Assembly: GCA_963277665.1 (NCBI GenBank)
Contig: OY728121.1
Location: 958,308,097-958,372,096 of the forward strand
Length of the DNA stretch: 64,000 nucleotides
Direction of reading: 5' to 3'
Origin: Viscum album
Lineage: Eukaryota > Streptophyta > Magnoliopsida > Santalales > Viscaceae
A model generated the notes under the pieces. That model saw nothing but the letters and a program-made list of their open reading frames with translations. It searched no databases and had not been told where the DNA came from. Below are positions 27,050 through 40,480 of this stretch, piece after piece. Position 1 is the first letter of the stretch. The number at the start of each line of letters is the position of its first letter. The translations under genes and the position numbers were made by a program.

Positions 27050-27830
27050 ACTACAACCCTTACGTTTCACCACTCAGAACCCTTACATGTCATGGAGAAA
27101 ATCTAACACATAACGTTTTTCCATGCTTAGTGAAAAATATTACATATAAATACTTGAGGAACCATTTTTTAAAAATTAAACCTATTTTCTATATGTATGA
27201 GTAATTTCATTTTCATACAATCCAAAATTTTGAATATTAAAACTCTAAAAAATATGTATATATAATTTCCATTAATTCAAAACATAATATGAAAAACCAT
27301 AACTTCAGATAAACATATAATATAAATTCCCTCTTCCAAATATTTATAAATTAGAGAATGGTAATTTTTGACTTCATATATAAAATTATCTCCTTTACAT
27401 TCCAAGACATAAATTTTTTTTTATAAATTGGAGGATAATTATATATCAAACCATAGTATTAAAATTTTTTTAGACCATTATTTATAACATTGATATCTTG
27501 TTCCACTCATGTATCATGAAAAAATGTTAAAAAAACTACCCTATCATTTCATATGGTATCCCAAAACATTTCAAATTTCTACATTAGGTTGACCTTTAAT
27601 TATCACCTATTTGGGATAGGGTCAAAGTTACATATCACATTTTATAAATTGGGTAACCATTACACATAAAAAGGTACAACATTACACTTATAAAATTCCT
27701 CAAAAAATGTGGTCATATTCATATCAGTTAACCATTATACATAAAACAATTAATTGCTTTTTTAAAAGGTTTCACACTTAAACAAGTCCCATTTCACAAA
27801 GGGTGACCTTTATGTATCACTTGATGACTA
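27050..27830 (+). repeat. Degenerate short-motif array, locus 1
   Basis: Variants of ACCNTTAYRTATCAC recur about every 30-75 bases, most densely at 27590-27820 (near 27593, 27628, 27656, 27731 and 27806), with outliers near 27057 and 27088. The clearest unit, GGGTGACCTTTATGTATCAC at 27801-27820, is repeated with a single difference at 51302-51321. Monomers are too diverged to align as a sharp satellite. No coding function is apparent. Confidence 0.5.
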
Positions 27831-30800
27831 AAAATACATAGAGAAATTTCTAAAAATGTAAGGGCTCTCATGCTTAATTATTTTATATTTGCTTTCCAAC
27901 CACATAGACACTCATGTATCTGGGTTTACATTGATAGAAAATATGGAAAAAACAACACATCATGAATTTCACACCCCTCCCACAAAACTCATCATACAAT
28001 TGAAATATATCATATATATATACTTTGGATGGTCTACATATAGTACATATAATTTGTTCTATTTAGTTTTGTTAGATCAAAATTAAGTGTATATAATTTC
28101 AAACCATGGCTATACCATCCCACCAAAACCTTCTAGAATAAAATTTTATTAATTAAAATTATAACATTATAGTAGATCTATCAATAAAAAGGAAATAATT
28201 TTCAAGTAAATATAAATTTTTGATATTATTACTTCTTGATTTTAGTTAAAATATATTATAGAACCCAGACATTCTAAATTACTTCGAAACCCAATATTTT
28301 TCATAAATTTTAACTAGAAAAACCTAGTGATATCATATCTTGGATTTAATAAATAATTTAATGTAATATTGACCATATTAATCATTTTAAAAATTCATAT
28401 TGATTGAATTTTGTACCCCCATAATTTTGATATGAGACATAATTATTTGTAAATTTCATTCCCTGGGGAAAAATAACTTATTCTCCTAAATTCAATGACC
28501 CATAAAATTAACTACCCCTAAAACTCCCAAATATAAGGATTATAACCCCATATAATCATTATATATTTTTTTAACTTCCTATACATAATTTGGAATATAA
28601 TAATACCATAAATATTTGATTTCCGGCTAGAAAAAGTTACCACTAAACTTATCATGTACCGAGATTAAATGCTCTAGTGTTTTAATGAAGACCACAGATG
28701 ATCCGCAAATCATATGAGCCTTATCCTAAAGAATCATCCTAATATAGTTTCTAGATAATGACATCCTAATCCTTACAATGAAATCGGTGGTACGTCCATG
28801 ATTGACCAGATTCTCTCCCCGTTTGGGTATTATTATAACCACCTCATGGAACCAAGACATCCAAACTACACAACCACATACTATCCATTATTGATCCTAA
28901 TGATTGGATATGGACACTTAAATCAAACCTTAATCAATAATCAATATAATGATTAACTAAACCAATCAATCCCAATGGATGAACATGAAAATAGCTCATT
29001 AGTTTATGAAAATATGGTCATGGACCTATAAAACGCCACTCATAGTAGATGATTCTAGGTTAAGGTACATCCCACTACAAGAATCACCTAAAAACACATA
29101 TCAGAAAGATAAAAAAGATAACCATAAAAAATTACCTATAGATACTCAAGGTTAGCATTAATCATCCTCCCCATTAGCTTATAAAGAAAACCCATTCTTC
29201 ATATTCACTGGTTTGTTTTTTCTAACATCAAACTAAACTATTACACAAACACCAACCTCACATGGTTTTCAAAACAACAATTAAAACCATGTAAACCTTA
29301 AAATTCTATCATCCTAGTAACTTATAAATAATTCCTAAAATTGAATTCAACCAATTTAAACATTTACTAATTTATTCTTCAAAAAATCTTAAAACAATTA
29401 CAATAATCAAAAATCACTTGATATTTGAAAACAACCCATGTAATTAATTAATTTTCCAATAAAATAATAATTCCAAGATTACCAATCCTATCTTGTTATA
29501 TCTTTCCCAACAAATCAATGCTATTTTTAAAATTCTATTAAATTGACGTTTCGAAAAATCATTATACATAATATTATCAAAACATATATTTATAAATCAT
29601 TTCAAAAATTAAAACCTATATAAGATATTTATTTTGGTAACAACTTTTAAAACCAATTTATGACCATTTGTGTCACCACATGAGTATTTTTTTTAAATAT
29701 TGTTTTTTGTAAAACATGTTCCTTATTTCTAAAAAAACTACCATCTAAAAAATAATTTCTATATAGAAGGAAGTAAATCACAATCCATAATAATTAAATA
29801 AAACAATCCTCTAAAATTAATATTAATTTAATCACCACATAAATATTAATCAATAAAACATCATATATAATATATTTTTCTTTAAATAATGATTGATCTT
29901 GATAATTTAACATATTAAAAAACACTACCCATAGGTTCATGCATCATTACATATGCATTCCACTATCATGATGTATCATCATGGTCATTGGAACATAGAA
30001 AAGTCCAATGAATCATCCCAAGTACTATTCATCTGATAATGGGTTTTTGAATCCATAACCTCACTCACCATAGAGTTCCTAATAATAATAATTAATTTCT
30101 TATAGAATGATGGGTTTCAAAAAAATCCATCCTTGGTACCCTTGTTATAGTCTTACCTCCCTAATTTCCAAAATTATGTTCACATATTTCTACCACTATA
30201 CTGTCCCAAAAAGACACTCTAATACAACATTTTAATTTCATGAACTATATCACCAGAACAGCACCCGAGTGAGGATGTTTCATGAACATAGGAACTCATC
30301 ACAATACATTATAGAGGATGGACTAGTTGTGAGGGCCTAAAATAATCATCTAAATACTATGTCCACTAAAATAAATCCCATTGGTCATGTCATATTCTAC
30401 CAAAAATTTCATATGAATCATTTAGATAATAGAGAAATCCAAAAACCATGGACAAAAAAAGGACCCAAGAGGGCCCCCTTATCCTAGAATAATTTGATAA
30501 ATAACTCCATGATGTTCTGAAAATTATGTAAAATAATAAATAGAAAAATACGTACAACATCAATTTTTATATATATACAATAGTGTAAAACTAACTTATA
30601 CATATTTGAAAAAATAACCGGATTATAAAACATATTATCCGCTGACATAACCCACATAATCATATTTTCTAAAGCATAAGTATCCTCTTCCTATTAGTCA
30701 TGAAAATAATTTCAATCTCTATGAAATAAATTATCTTGAAAGAAATCATGACGTTCTACCAATGTAAATTGAAATCCATATAGTGTATATGCGTAGTGAA

Positions 30801-33399
30801 TGAGTACAACTACCTAATTGGAATCCATATTTCCACATCATACTGAATTATACAACAATTAAATCGATTTTTATCATGTATACATTATGGGTGTAAATCA
30901 TGGTCCTAAAAATGAACACATATAATAATAGCAAAAATGATCATATAATATGTCTTGCTACTTGATAATGTGTTAACCGTTCCACCATGAAACATAGCTT
31001 CACGTAATTAAACCAATGATAGAAATATATCAAAGGGATTAACATCACAAGAAATCTTATTATATAAAGGAATATAATTTTACATTCTTGGGAATGAAGG
31101 AAAACCCATATGCGATAGACAACAGAATATCCAAATTTCAATATATAAGAAACCCATCATGTACTATAAGTGATCTGAGGTGGACATCATGATAGAAACC
31201 ATCACTAATAGGCCAAACCATATGCTTTTTTTAAGGAATAATGGAAACATCACATAATTATCGATAAATATATAACATGTTATTTTTGGAATGAATATTA
31301 ATAGATATATTATTTTTGGTTCCAAACCACACTAAATGAGGTAGTCCCTATGAAGAAATGTGTATCACAACATCATATAATGTGATCCAAGTAAGTAATC
31401 TCAATAAAAGTCTCCAACAAAAGACATGCCATTCCCCTTAAGTTGGAACCCATGGAATATTCTAAGCAACACTACTAATAGGATGGAACCATGGTAGAAA
31501 ATATTTGTCAACATCATAAGAAGTGATCAATGGAGGGTATCATAATAGATATCCTCTCTCATTTTCTAAAATATCCTCATTGTGGTAGGTCTCATGGCAT
31601 TAGGTGAACGAAATTATCATTACATGGGTCCCATGGTTAATTATACTACATCAACATCCAAAACACTCATTCTGGATTGGTATTCATACACATTATGTAA
31701 TAATATGTGATTGTAATTAATCATTCACTGTAAATAGTGTAAGACTAGCTTAAAAGAAACTATATTAATTAAAAATACCCAAATAAAAAACCAATGGATT
31801 CATCCTTATAGACCTATTACATTTACTTACATTAACTATTTATATACATACAAAACCATCATAACTAATGGATTCATAACAAAAACCTTATGCTAGATGA
31901 CTATAACTCCTTTTCCCCAACCATTATAGAAAAACCCACCACATGCATAATCTATCAATGAAGAAACCCTAAATTAATATGTCATATTATACTTGGTTAA
32001 GCTGATCCAAATTCATTTTACCCTTATCCAACATCTAAGGATCAACAACCTTAACACAAACCAACAATATCACCTTGATATCAAAAGGGGAACATTATTA
32101 GAAAACTCATGCATTTTCATGAACAATAGTTAAAAATATATATAAATTTCATACCATTATAATGGATTCCTATAAAAACATCAATCATCATGAAAATTTA
32201 AAAAATCACTAAATGGTAATAATTGGGAAGAAAATATCATATAATAATTTTTGAAATATAGAATTTACCACATGAGGTCAAATAAAAAAACAAAAACAAT
32301 CCCTTGTAATTGGGTTTTTATTTAAAAACCAATTCAAATAATCAATAATTTTATTTGTGAAAATATATAACTATGAATATTTAATCATTCAATGAACATG
32401 GTCAAAATCCAAATGTAAATAATAATTTCAAAACCCCACATTTTATTGAAATAAAATTTCAAAACTGTAACTAAAATTCATCCTATTCAAAATAGAATTT
32501 AATTTTCAAACCATATACATTTTGAATCCCAAATTCAACAAAGAAAAATTTAATTTTAAAAGAGAAACTAATTTACCAATTAAGTGAACCACATGCAGTA
32601 AAAAATTCACAAATATGACGATAATATTGTACTCAACTAGGGTGATGCCACCAAATAATTTAACAAATTTATGGTCACCACTGACTATTATGATGATGTG
32701 AGACCATCTCAATTTATGTGATGAGATTAGAAAATATATTTAAAAATTATATAAATAAATTTAATTATACATCCGTAATATAAAATAACAAAATCTTAAA
32801 AATACTCAGTATTTGAGAGAACCCTTATTTCATTTAATGATAACAGGACTCTACACAAAGAGAAACCCCTCCCAATATATCTCTTATCGAAGGAAATTAA
32901 ATATTCCAAAAAATTATTTAATTTAGAGTATAACAGGTAAAAACGAGGAAATGAAAATAGAAACTAAAAATAAACATTCATGTTCATCTATCCTTACATA
33001 AAAATACTACAAGCAATATATGTTATGAAGATATGATAGTAGTTCAGATATATGAACCTAGCCTTCATAATTACATAATTAAGTAACTTTACACTAGAAT
33101 TTATTTCCATTCATTCCAAATTACCTTTTAGGTTTAGTGTTTTAGATATTGAGGGAAAAATAATATGAAATTGAACCCATAAATTACATGTTGAAACTAC
33201 TATATAGTATCCATTTTTTCACCAAAGAAAACACTTTTAAATTAAAACAACACTTCTATTCATGACACATATTTAATAATTTCATCAAGACTTATTATTT
33301 GTCCTTATCAATCAATAAAACAATGTAAAATATTTTAAAATATGGGATGACCATTAAATTAGTATAAGTAACATAAATATTAAGAAATAAACCATTAGT

Positions 33400-35050
33400 C
33401 CATGAATACTAACAAACCCATGAAAACGTTTTCACAGTTTAATATATAGTAGCTCTCCTAGATACCTAGGGAGTAACTATCTTGGTTACGCATAGCATAA
33501 CCATCACAGTATATTCCCATAAACTCTTAGAAGAGAACTAACTAGCTAACTCCATTTCATTACCAAATTTATTAGAGATATATAATAGGATCACCCACCA
33601 TAGATTTATCATATAACCACCCATACTCATAAACAATTACCAAGAACCATGACATAAACACAACACATAAATCATTTATAAAAGAAACACTCTTGAGGAA
33701 AATAACATTCCCATTTGGAAATATATTTTTGTTTCTAAAATGATTCACACTCAGAAATGAAAAAAATTATTTGAATAAAAAAATTAAACATGTAAAAGAA
33801 TATTCATTAATTAATGCATCATGTATTTGGGAAATTACATTCACTTAATATATTTAGAAAATAGTTTTCTAAAAATAATCATTAAAGAGGATTTGTTAAG
33901 GAATGTTCCTCAAAAATATCAGATAATTGAAGTGATATTTAAAAAATTATTTGACGATATTTCCAAATTTTAAATATTTTTATAATAATGAAAAATAAAA
34001 TTAAAAATATTTTCACATATAATAATATGAGTAAAAAATCAATAAAATACAATTTTAACCCAAAGAATGTAATTTGGGTTACGAATTATCTAAACATATA
34101 TCTTAAAGTAATCATGACATGAAATTAATGTCTTGGACTTAGAGATTAGATTAATTAATTAATTAATTTTGATCTTTTTAAAACTATAGTTCATTTCTAA
34201 ACATTTTATTAATTTCATTTATCTTCCATTTCTATGAGTTATAAATATCAGAATTATCGTTCCAATAGCTTTCGTTTTGTGGGTTTTTGGTCAGTTCCCT
34301 TTAGTATAATTACAAGAGTTCATTTCAAATGGCAGAAAAACTATATAAATGGAATGAAATGGTATTAATATAATTCTACAATTTTAAATGATCCTATATA
34401 TCTTTTTGTTTTTTGAAATATTGGGTTTCTTTTTTGTGGTTTTTCCCACCATCACCATATATTGTCATATTATTTAATCATATACCTGTAAACTAGTTAC
34501 AGAAAAATTAAAAATATAAAATATACATATTAAAATATGTTTTAACCATAATAATGGTTTCATGATCAACCTTGATGGTGGTAAATGAAAATGAAAAATC
34601 TTCGTCCACGAAGGCAGTGACTTGACTCGTCCCAGACGATGTTTTAATTTTTTAGAAGAAGGGGAGAAGTGAAGATCATTGATTATGGATATTAAATTAA
34701 CACAACAAAATTACTCTATATATGATACTGCAGTAATGAAGAATCAGTTTATTGGTATGGTGGTGTGAGTTTATAAAAATAAATGAAATTAAAAGAGAAA
34801 GAAGGAGGATTTTACCTCTTTAATATTTTCTCATTGAGATCCTCCTTAATGAACATGGAGGTTTTTTTGGTTTGAACCAATAGGTCTTGGAAATGGGGAA
34901 GATGATTTTTATGTGAATTGAGATAAATTTATAAAATCTACATGTCTTTGGAGGTGGGATGATAAGGGGTAGAGAGTAATGGTTTCTATAGGGAGAGGAG
35001 AGGGGTATTTATGATTTTTTATTCATTTTTTTTATTATTTTAGATCATGA
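33400..35050 (-). mobile_element. Possible minus-strand LTR remnant
   Basis: Read on the minus strand, a TATA-like ATAAATACCCC near 35000 is followed by pyrimidine-rich leader (CCCCTCTCCTCTCCC), as downstream of the TATA box in the element 2 LTRs. About 1.5 kb further, near 33450-33480, lies TACTCCCTAGGTATCTAGGAG, a short inverted repeat in the place where the other LTRs carry their TACTG...CTCA stem. No LTR ends, primer site or partner LTR were found. The call is tentative and based on arrangement, not on aligned sequence. Confidence 0.3.
34802..34847. repeat. Short inverted repeat (9-bp arms)
   Basis: AAGGAGGAT at 34802-34810 is complementary to ATCCTCCTT at 34839-34847, with a 28-base AT-rich spacer. 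It could form a hairpin in RNA. It sits inside the possible minus-strand LTR leader. Confidence 0.6.
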
Positions 35051-36262
35051 CTATCAACAGTGTTGTTTATTACGACTAAATCCCATGAATATTAAATTAG
35101 ATTTAGAACTAATGGTTTCATACATCATTCATGACTCAAACATTCATGTATTTGGATTATAATGTTAAATAAAGTAAATTACCATATTTAATTATTCAAA
35201 AAAAAATTCAACTAATTTAGAAAGAAACCAAAACTTCGAGAGAACCATTTTTTTATGTATAAAATTAAAAAAAAGGTCTCTAATTTTTTGAAGTCATTTT
35301 TCTAAATATGATAATTTTAATTTTGAATTAAATTCATCATCTATTTGAAATATATCTATTTTAAAATTATATCCAATTTTATGACATTGAAAAATTAATT
35401 ACGGTCTCATAAAATTATATTAAAATTAAATTAAAACACCATATTGATTTATGAATAAATTTCTTAAAAATAAATTATCTTTTAAATCACTATATAAATT
35501 ATATTATTAAAATTAATAATTTATGTTTTACAAAAATAAAAACACTTAATTTATCATTATTAATATATTTATTTACTTATACCTTGGTAAAAAAAATATC
35601 TTATTTTAATTTGTAGTATATATTAATTTTATCTAAAATTACATAGGTGAGGTTAAAATTCTATTGGCTCAATTACAATTCTTAATGGTAACATTACTAT
35701 TCCAATGATTATGATAGAATTCCATTAGTATATATTCATTAATTTATATAAATAACACTTAATTACTTATAATTTATAATGAATTTAATTATTTAATTCC
35801 AAATTGAAAAAATTTACATTTAACTAGGTTAGTTCATTTCTATGATATCAACAATGATACCATATTAAAACAACAATATTTATTTCTATTCATTATAATT
35901 TTAACTATTTCAAAAAAATTGATATTTTCACTTTAGACTAATTTTGTCATGGTGATTTAAAAAATGAAGTTAATTTTTTCCAATTAATTTTTTAAAATCT
36001 CTATAAATTAATTATATAATATTGACATAAAAATGAATAAAAATATATTTTAAAGAAAACATATTTTTTTGAAGAATAAATTGACTTTACTAAAAATAGT
36101 TTGATCATTTTATAATAAATCTACAAAAAAATTAATATTGAATTGAATATTTTTATTTATTTAATTAATCATTTAATTATATTCATTTTCATAAATTCAA
36201 TGACTATATTATAACATTCTCATTTAAATAATAAAATTCATTGGTTCATTTAATCTTGATAT
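35051..36262. other. Very AT-rich spacer, no gene
   Basis: It is almost entirely A/T runs with no open frames. If the minus-strand LTR call is right this would hold its U3 part. It is the left flank of element 2; its last five bases, GATAT, resemble the right-flank TATAT. Confidence 0.4.
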
Positions 36263-36467
36263 TGTAATGACCCAAAGATTCATTAATGGAAATCCCTCTT
36301 GATCTAATAAAATGTCTCTTTATGTAAAATGTTTATATAAAATGTCAACTTATTTGGTTTTATTTTATGAATTGGGACCATTTATTTTATATCTGTTGAA
36401 GAGTGATCACATGATTAATATAAATATAGGGCTTTAACAAACCCAATTTACTCAAAAAAAGGAATTG

Positions 36468-36737
36468 ACGACCTCATCCAGTAGAATAGCTCTATATGAA
36501 TCCCATTTGTCAGAGCTCGGAAAAGAGGTGGAATCTTTGGGCTTCGCTCTTGACCAAGCCCAAGCTGAGCTTCATCATGTCAAGCTTGATGGGGACCATC
36601 TATGGGAAACGTGGAAGTTGATAGAGATTACCACTCGAGCGATGATATCTATGCCACCCCAAGAGTCTGTCACCATCGCACACCTTACCCTTAGGTCTTA
36701 TGTGGATGTTTTATGGGGTTATGTAACAAATCTCTAG
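36468..36737 (+). pseudogene. LTR-embedded reading frame, 5' LTR copy (start codon lost)
   Basis: The frame is aligned codon for codon, without indels, with the 88-codon frame in the 3' LTR. Its start codon is ACG where the 3' copy has ATG, so it is probably untranslated; the nearest upstream TTG is at 36465. It runs one codon further, to TAG at 36735-36737. It keeps the charged helical middle (GKEVESLGFALDQAQAELHH) and the PPQESVTI segment. It differs from the 3' copy at 33 of 264 bases, nearly all changing amino acids, as expected for two copies drifting freely after insertion. I do not recognise the family. Confidence 0.5.
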
Positions 36738-37579
36738 TACTATGTTCATGTACGTTATTTTTTTATATAATAATTAATATACATTACTGTCATCATTGAT
36801 ACATTGCAAATAGTTTTTAAAGTATAAATAGTGTTTTTAGTTATTATTTAATTAAGAAGTCTATTTTAGAAAATTAAGGGATTTTTGAATTACATAATAT
36901 TTTAATAAAATATTATTATTATTATTAAAATAATTTTTATTAAATATAAATGATCTTATAATTTTAGGAATGCAATTGTAATTTTTATTAAAGTTTGAAC
37001 GTCATTTTTGTCAAAACCCGTGAATTTTAGATAAATGTCGGTTTTTATTTTAAAGTGAAAATTAACATTTTTAGAAAATTATTTAGAAAAAATAAATTTT
37101 ATTTCTGGAATCAAGATGACAAAATTATCCAGTGGTGAATTTTTCATAATTTCTTGAGACAGTCAAATTTTTGGGTAAAAATTATATACCGTTTAAATAT
37201 ATAATGTGTTTTATGACATCGTAAGTACCCAATAGTGATGTAATAAAAATTTATAAGCTTTATGTTCAGCCAATATATGTTTTAACATTATAATAATGTT
37301 ATTTTGGGTTTGTTTGACATATTTTTCAAATCATTAATGGAACCCTCAAGACTTATTAAACATCTTGTCTTTTTAAATTATTTTCCATGGGAGCGTGACT
37401 CACCTCCACATAAGCAACCCCATTATTTTAAGAAGTTATGACTTTCTCCATATGAAATATTTTTTTCCTCTACCCCTTTCTAAAAACCATGGGCAAAAAC
37501 CATGATATGATTTGTGTTTTGGATTAGTTTAATGTAAGGGGTCCCAAACCTAAATAATAACGAATTCACTCACCTTTCC

Positions 37580-37586
37580 TATATAA
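37580..37586 (+). promoter_or_regulatory. Element 2 5' LTR TATA box
   Basis: TATATAA lies in CACCTTTCCTATATAATCCC and is conserved at the same place in the 3' LTR (45294-45300). It is followed by the pyrimidine-rich ACTCTCTCT leader. It would mark the U3/R boundary and drive genomic RNA of the element. Confidence 0.65.
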
Positions 37587-38407
37587 TCCCACCCAAGCTA
37601 CCACTTCCTCCTCACTAAAATCCTTTGGAGTTAGTCCAAACTATGCCCTACTCTCTCTATAATCCTCCCAAGGTTCCCCAAGCTCCCAATAGGCCTCCCT
37701 CAAGCCTCTCTCAATCCTTTGGAAGCACACTTCCAAGTAAGGGTTTTTTCTTCCTTTCTCATTTTTGTCCAATTTTTTTTAAGTAGTTTTTCCCTTTTTA
37801 TTTCAATTATGAATATTGGGGTATGGTTTATAACCTCCCTAATACTTACCTATTTATGTTTTAATGACGTGAGACCCCTTTATCTCTCATTAAATACCTC
37901 CCATGTACACCCGTTACTAAGCTGAAATTCTGAAAGGAATTTCCCTCTCCTCATTTACATTCAAGAAATTATTTTGTATCTTGAATCTAAATTCCATTAA
38001 ATTTGTTGGGACATGTAGGTATATGACCCAATTTCTGTCCATGCCATGTAAATATTATGAGACACCCCTTTATCTCTCATCAACCTTATTTATGAGTTCT
38101 TATGTCACACCGTTATGCTGCCGAAATTGCACTGTGATTTTCCATGCCAAAGTCATTGTGTGGTGAATACCATGACCATTTCCCTATCAAGGGTATTCAC
38201 CTTTATGAACATTTACTTATTGTCTAATTATATTCATGTATGTATTCCACATTCCATTATCGTGGAATAAATTATTATGTTGAATGATTTAATGATTTAT
38301 GATCCATGTGGAAAACTTATGCATGAAATGAATTGTTTAAGAATGGTGTGCCCTTATAGTGCTCCAATGCATTGGGTAATGTATAGTATGATGATACGTC
38401 CTGTGTA

Positions 38408-38510
38408 ATGAGTGTTGACTCATGAAAATTCAAGTGAAACAATTGGTAACTTGTGCTTCATGTGAAATGAGGATTTTGTCATTCTCCATGTGCAATGAGC
38501 TTTGGCTCAT
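38408..38510 (+). repeat. Iterated ATGAG-N6-CTCAT hairpins in 5' LTR
   Basis: ATGAGTGTTGACTCAT (38408-38423) and ATGAGCTTTGGCTCAT (38495-38510) are perfect 5-bp stems with 6-base loops; a degraded unit starts at 38467. The 3' LTR holds three corresponding units. Confidence 0.65.
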
Positions 38511-38915
38511 GCTAATTCCATGTTAAGTGTGGTTGTGACATTTCCATGTTATGATTATCATGCTGTATCATGACTTTTAGTTCATGTTTCTATTATTATC
38601 TATTGATATTCCTATTTTATAACTTTTATTTTACTCCTCATGTATTCCATGTTTATTCCCTTACTGGGATTTATAACTCACTTCTTTTCTAATACATCTC
38701 CCCATGTTATCCCATGCAGTGCTAAGTACGAGGGAATATAGTGGTCATGTAAAGAATGTTTTCAATAAAGATGTTGTATTTTATGTTTTATGTTGTTATT
38801 TAATGATCCTAAGCCACAAAGAAACTAGACCTCTTGATCTTCTATGTTGTATCAGGTGAACAGTTTATTTAATAAAGCATGTTTATGTTTGTAAAATAAG
38901 CAAGGTTGTCATAGT

Positions 38916-38933
38916 TGGTATCAAATGATAGGT
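38916..38933 (+). other. Element 2 primer-binding site (initiator-Met tRNA type)
   Basis: TGGTATCA starts 4 bases after the LTR end GTTGTCA and matches the 3' end complement of plant initiator-Met tRNA. The next bases (AATGATAGG) have drifted from the usual GAGCATGG. Minus-strand DNA synthesis would start here. Confidence 0.75.
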
Positions 38934-39426
38934 TTAGTTATTTTTGTGATTAGTATTAGAAAACCCCAGTAAATCCTTAGAGATAAGACTATGTATAATA
39001 AAAACATCTCTATGTTTTGGTAAGTACTAGGTAAGTGGTTTATCAAACAAATACATCCCTTTCTGGATACGAGCAGGTAGAGGCGGCTCTGGTACAGATG
39101 TATCCTAGGGGTAAAACCTGAAATCACCGCTTTAAGCTAGACTCGAACGGGAAGTGGTGCACGACAATGGAAATTACTACATTCTTGGTTACGACACTCC
39201 CAGGGGATATGTTTTGATAAATTCACAAACTTAGTATGAACCCTTATTAAGGGAAATAAAAAAAAGTCCCCTGAGAATATATGTTAGAAAGTAGATCATG
39301 AAAAGCCTAGATTGTATCCTATAGACTCAGGAGTTAAGGAAATAAAAGTTTATTTATAAGTCATAAACTTTTTTATTTGTAATACCCTTTATGTGTTACC
39401 CCCTAACATTCCTTTTATTCCATCCA

Positions 39427-40480
39427 ATGGCAAGTAATAGGAGGACTTGGGCTAATAACCGATGTGAAGATTAGTGTGATGATTGTACTAATGAGATACC
39501 CAATCCAATGGGAGGGGGAATCGCGAAATTTTTCATCCTTCTCTCTAAGATAACTCAAGGTTTGAATAGAAACACATGTCAAGAGGAACGTCTAAACCTC
39601 CCTAATAGGGAACAAGTCGCTATATAGATCTCCATGAGACAAAGGCCTCATACTTTTAGTGGATCGTCTAATCCCATGATCGATGAACAATGGATCAACT
39701 CCATTGAAAAGATCTTCTCCATCCTTCAATGTTCTGAACAAGAGGAGGTTCTCCCTGAGGCTTGTCGTATGGAGGGTGGAGCTGATCAATGGTGGACATT
39801 GATAAAAAATACTAAGCCTGAGGAGGAGATCGAGGCATTTGAATGAAAGGATTTCCGGAATATGTTTTTCGATAAATATTTTTCGTGCACCCTCCGGCTT
39901 AAGATGGAAAGGGACTTCCATTACCTCAAGGAAAAAAGAAGAATAATCTATTGGAGCATACGAGGAAATCTTCACAAGGCTTGCACGATACGCTTCTGGC
40001 TTTTTCATAACCCCCAAATTCAAGGTTCACTGCTTCTTTGGTGGGATGAATCCTAGCCTGCGGAAAGCATTAGCGCTCCGTGACTTCGACAGCTATGAGG
40101 AAATTGTCTGATGTGCCCTCAAGGTCGAAATGGAGATCGGGGAATCACAGGGGTATCATGGAGACATGAAGTGTAATGTGGAATTCAATGTTGGTGGTCT
40201 GATGGATAAATCCAATGGTGCTAAGAATATCCTGCACTCCACTTGCCAAAAGTGCAGAAAGAAGCACCCTGGAAATTGCCTCAAGGGGACGAGGAAATGC
40301 TTTATGTGTGGAAGACAAGGGCACCTAGCTGTTAATTTTCTTCAAGAAAGACCCGCGACTGCGATAGAGGAGAGGAACACTCCATTCTAACCTCAACGCG
40401 TTGTTCATTGCTACAACTACAATGAACCGGGACATCTTCCAAATCAATGCCCTAATCCAAAGGTTTTAAAAGGAAACCAA
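39427..40480 (+). pseudogene. gag: Element 2 gag (capsid/nucleocapsid), broken
   Basis: ATG at 39427 opens a frame that runs, through stops, into the gag core: TFSGSSNPMIDEQWINSIEK, IFSILQCSEQE, RMEGGADQWWTLI and MFFDKYFSCTLRLKMERDF, all typical of plant chromovirus gag, with the WW pair kept. In-frame stops lie at 39844-39846 and upstream; a frameshift falls between about 39930 and 39955; then NPSLRKALALRDFDSYEEIV continues. Two zinc knuckles follow. The first, CFMCGRQGHLAVNF, has lost its last Cys; the second, CYNYNEPGHLPNQC, its second Cys. The stop at 40388-40390 is TAA in a Gln position. The start is chosen because it is in frame and preceded by TTTTATTCCATCCA, like the element 3 gag start. 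Confidence 0.88.

Larger units (their letters stand above)
23601..33400. other. C-leaning AT-rich block without recognisable genes
   Basis: On the plus strand C clearly exceeds G across these 9.8 kb (typical phrases ACCAT, CCAC, CATAAC), opposite to the DNA on its left. Short minus-strand frames exist (for example 24216-24398, 24830-25036, 30941-31141), but none carries a retroelement or host motif I recognise. The composition suggests an old element or block in minus orientation. It includes an AT microsatellite and a short-motif array, listed separately. Confidence 0.35.
36263..38911 (+). repeat. Element 2 5' LTR
   Basis: It aligns throughout with 43976-46623. It begins TGTAATGACCC, where the 3' copy has TGTAACGACCC, a CpG-to-TpG change. 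It contains a U3 reading frame at 36468-36737, a TATA box at 37580-37586, a pyrimidine-rich leader with a splice-donor-like CCAAGTAAGGG near 37733, iterated ATGAG-N6-CTCAT hairpins near 38408-38510, and TTACTGGGATTTATAACTCA at 38661-38680. It ends GTTGTCA. Confidence 0.92.

Noticed and set aside
39592..40023. A 143-codon minus-strand open frame
   Set aside because: It is antisense to the well-recognised element 2 gag core and has no motif of its own.
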